Below are positions 4,904-5,736 of a stretch of DNA of 5,736 nucleotides, piece after piece. The stretch's first letter is position 1. Each line of letters opens with the position of its first letter. The notes below the pieces were generated by a model. That model saw only the letters and a program-made list of their open reading frames with translations. It was not told the origin of the DNA and ran no database searches. Source of the stretch: Collinsella sp. (GTDB lineage: Bacteria > Actinomycetota > Coriobacteriia > Coriobacteriales > Coriobacteriaceae); the NCBI GenBank assembly GCA_019419485.1, contig DXZV01000004.1:8858-14593 (forward strand). Direction: 5' to 3'. The position numbers and the translations under genes were made by a program.

Positions 4904-4912
4904 CAGTGTTAT

Positions 4913-5736
4913 ATGGGAACTTATCATAGTACACGAGGACGCACTTTATCGTGCTCAAGTAAGGTGGCAATCCGTACCGGCATCGCTCCCGACGGGGGTT
5001 TGTTTGTCTCGGACGAGCTGGGCGCCCAGCAGGTCGATATCAGCTCGCTTGCAGATAAATCGTACTTTGAAATCGCTCAAGATGTGTTGGGAATGTTACT
5101 GAATGATTACACAGCCGAAGAAATTTCGGCGTGTGTCGACGAGGCATACCGCGGCACGTTCGCGAGCGAAGAGGTTACGCCGCTCGTCAAACTCGACGCC
5201 GCACCGGGCGCCGACGCCCCGCAAACCTATGTGATGGAGCTCTTTGGCGGCCCCACGAGCGCCTTTAAGGACGTCGCCCTGCAGATGCTCCCCCGTCTGA
5301 TGGCCCGCACCTCTGCCAAGGACGGCGGCGCCGAGCGCATCATGATCGTCACCGCCACGTCGGGCGACACCGGCAAGGCCGCACTCGCCGGCTTTGCCGA
5401 CGCCCCGGGCACGGGCATCACCGTCTTTTATCCCGAGGGCAAGGTCAGCCGCGTCCAGAACCTGCAGATGTCCACGCAGGAGGGCGGCAACGTCGCCGTC
5501 TGCGGCATCCGCGGCAACTTCGACGACGCCCAGAGCGCCGTCAAGCGCATCTTTGCCGATAAGGTGCTGGCCGAGCGCCTGGAGGCCGCCGGTACCGTGC
5601 TTTCGAGCGCCAACTCCATCAACGTCGGGCGCCTGGTGCCGCAGGTCGTCTACTACTTTGCCGCCTATGCGCAGCTGCTGCGCGCCGGCGCCATCGAGGC
5701 CGGCGATGCCGTGGAGTTCTGCGTGCCGACCGGCAA
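4913..5736 (+). CDS. thrC: Threonine synthase, N-terminal 274 residues (runs off the right edge)
   Basis: This PLP-dependent enzyme turns O-phospho-L-homoserine into L-threonine and phosphate, the last step of threonine synthesis. The protein starts MGTYHSTRGR, the typical family opening (substrate-side region), followed by GIAPDGGLFV (23-32). The PLP-binding lysine is in FGGPTSAFKD (111-120, Lys119). TATSGDTGKAA (147-157) is the PLP-phosphate loop. FYPEGKVSRVQNLQM (172-186) and SSANSINVGRLVPQ (231-244) are strongly conserved stretches of the family. Full-length enzymes of this type are usually 430-500 residues, so roughly 40 percent is missing to the right. The start at 4913 is supported by GAGGAG nine bases before it and by the family N-terminus. 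It is divergent from lysC, and its substrate derives from the product of lysC and asd after homoserine dehydrogenase and homoserine kinase, which are not in the window. Confidence 0.96.
   Translation, partial: MGTYHSTRGRTLSCSSKVAIRTGIAPDGGLFVSDELGAQQVDISSLADKSYFEIAQDVLGMLLNDYTAEEISACVDEAYRGTFASEEVTPLVKLDAAPGADAPQTYVMELFGGPTSAFKDVALQMLPRLMARTSAKDGGAERIMIVTATSGDTGKAALAGFADAPGTGITVFYPEGKVSRVQNLQMSTQEGGNVAVCGIRGNFDDAQSAVKRIFADKVLAERLEAAGTVLSSANSINVGRLVPQVVYYFAAYAQLLRAGAIEAGDAVEFCVPTG

Larger units (their letters stand above)
4809..4912. promoter_or_regulatory. Divergent lysC/thrC control region
   Basis: This 104-bp spacer must hold the promoters of two oppositely directed genes of the same pathway. 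ACCATGGT (4865-4872) is a perfect 8-bp palindrome. CCATGGT (4866-4872) and ACCAAGG (4886-4892) form a 6-of-7 dyad with a 13-base gap, a plausible operator shape. AT-rich hexamers occur (TATTTT near 4848 on the plus strand, CAAAAT over the same bases on the minus strand), but no pair with a good -35 at 16-18 bases stands out. The space is too short for a lysine riboswitch ahead of lysC. Confidence 0.4.

Noticed and set aside
4868..4912. In-frame upstream ATG for thrC (15 extra residues)
   Set aside because: No ribosome binding site before 4868, whereas GAGGAG precedes 4913 and MGTYHSTRGR is the expected family start.
4809..4912. Lysine riboswitch or threonine attenuator ahead of lysC or thrC
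   Set aside because: The spacer is only 104 bp, shorter than a lysine riboswitch, and there is no leader peptide with Thr/Ile/Lys runs nor a terminator/antiterminator pair with a U-tract.
3426..5102. Long plus-strand open frame of 558 codons opposite lysC
   Set aside because: It is the antisense shadow of lysC, created by GC-rich codon bias; its protein is low in hydrophobic patterning, matches no family I know, and lysC is certain on the other strand.

Overview
The window is GC-rich bacterial chromosome built around the aspartate-family amino-acid pathway. Clear AGGAG-type ribosome binding sites, the GC-biased codon use and the style of the proteins suggest a high-GC Gram-positive, most likely a Coriobacteriia member such as Collinsella. 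That placement is an inference from protein character; there is no rRNA or marker gene here to prove it.

Left part (1-1576), all genes on the minus strand. The window edge cuts an AIM24/TIGR00266-family gene after its first 51 codons; its ribosome binding site and a good extended -10 promoter are visible. Upstream lies a near-perfect 14-bp stem that looks like a two-way terminator. It overlaps the stop codon of a histidine-kinase gene that keeps only its C-terminal ATPase half and looks like a decayed remnant. Next is a complete O6-alkylguanine-DNA alkyltransferase gene (GTG start, PCHRV active site).

Middle part (1577-2220), about 640 bp without a convincing gene. It holds two unrelated long palindromes: a 184-bp element with 33-bp terminal inverted repeats (1738-1921), and a 130-bp, almost fully paired hairpin (2079-2208) with 28-bp perfect outer arms, starting 12 bp after the asd stop codon. 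Both look like non-autonomous, possibly dispersed, intergenic elements and are the most unusual things in the window.

Right part (2221-5736), the pathway genes. lysC (aspartate kinase, two ACT domains) and asd (aspartate-semialdehyde dehydrogenase) lie in that order on the minus strand and carry out the first two steps from aspartate to aspartate semialdehyde. thrC (threonine synthase) is divergent on the plus strand, 104 bp from lysC, and runs off the right edge after 274 codons. The lysC-asd spacer has a GC-rich hairpin and an 11-bp tandem repeat; the lysC/thrC spacer has a dyad and could carry shared control. I saw no tRNA, rRNA, CRISPR array, transposase or recognisable riboswitch, and no clearly novel multi-gene system.
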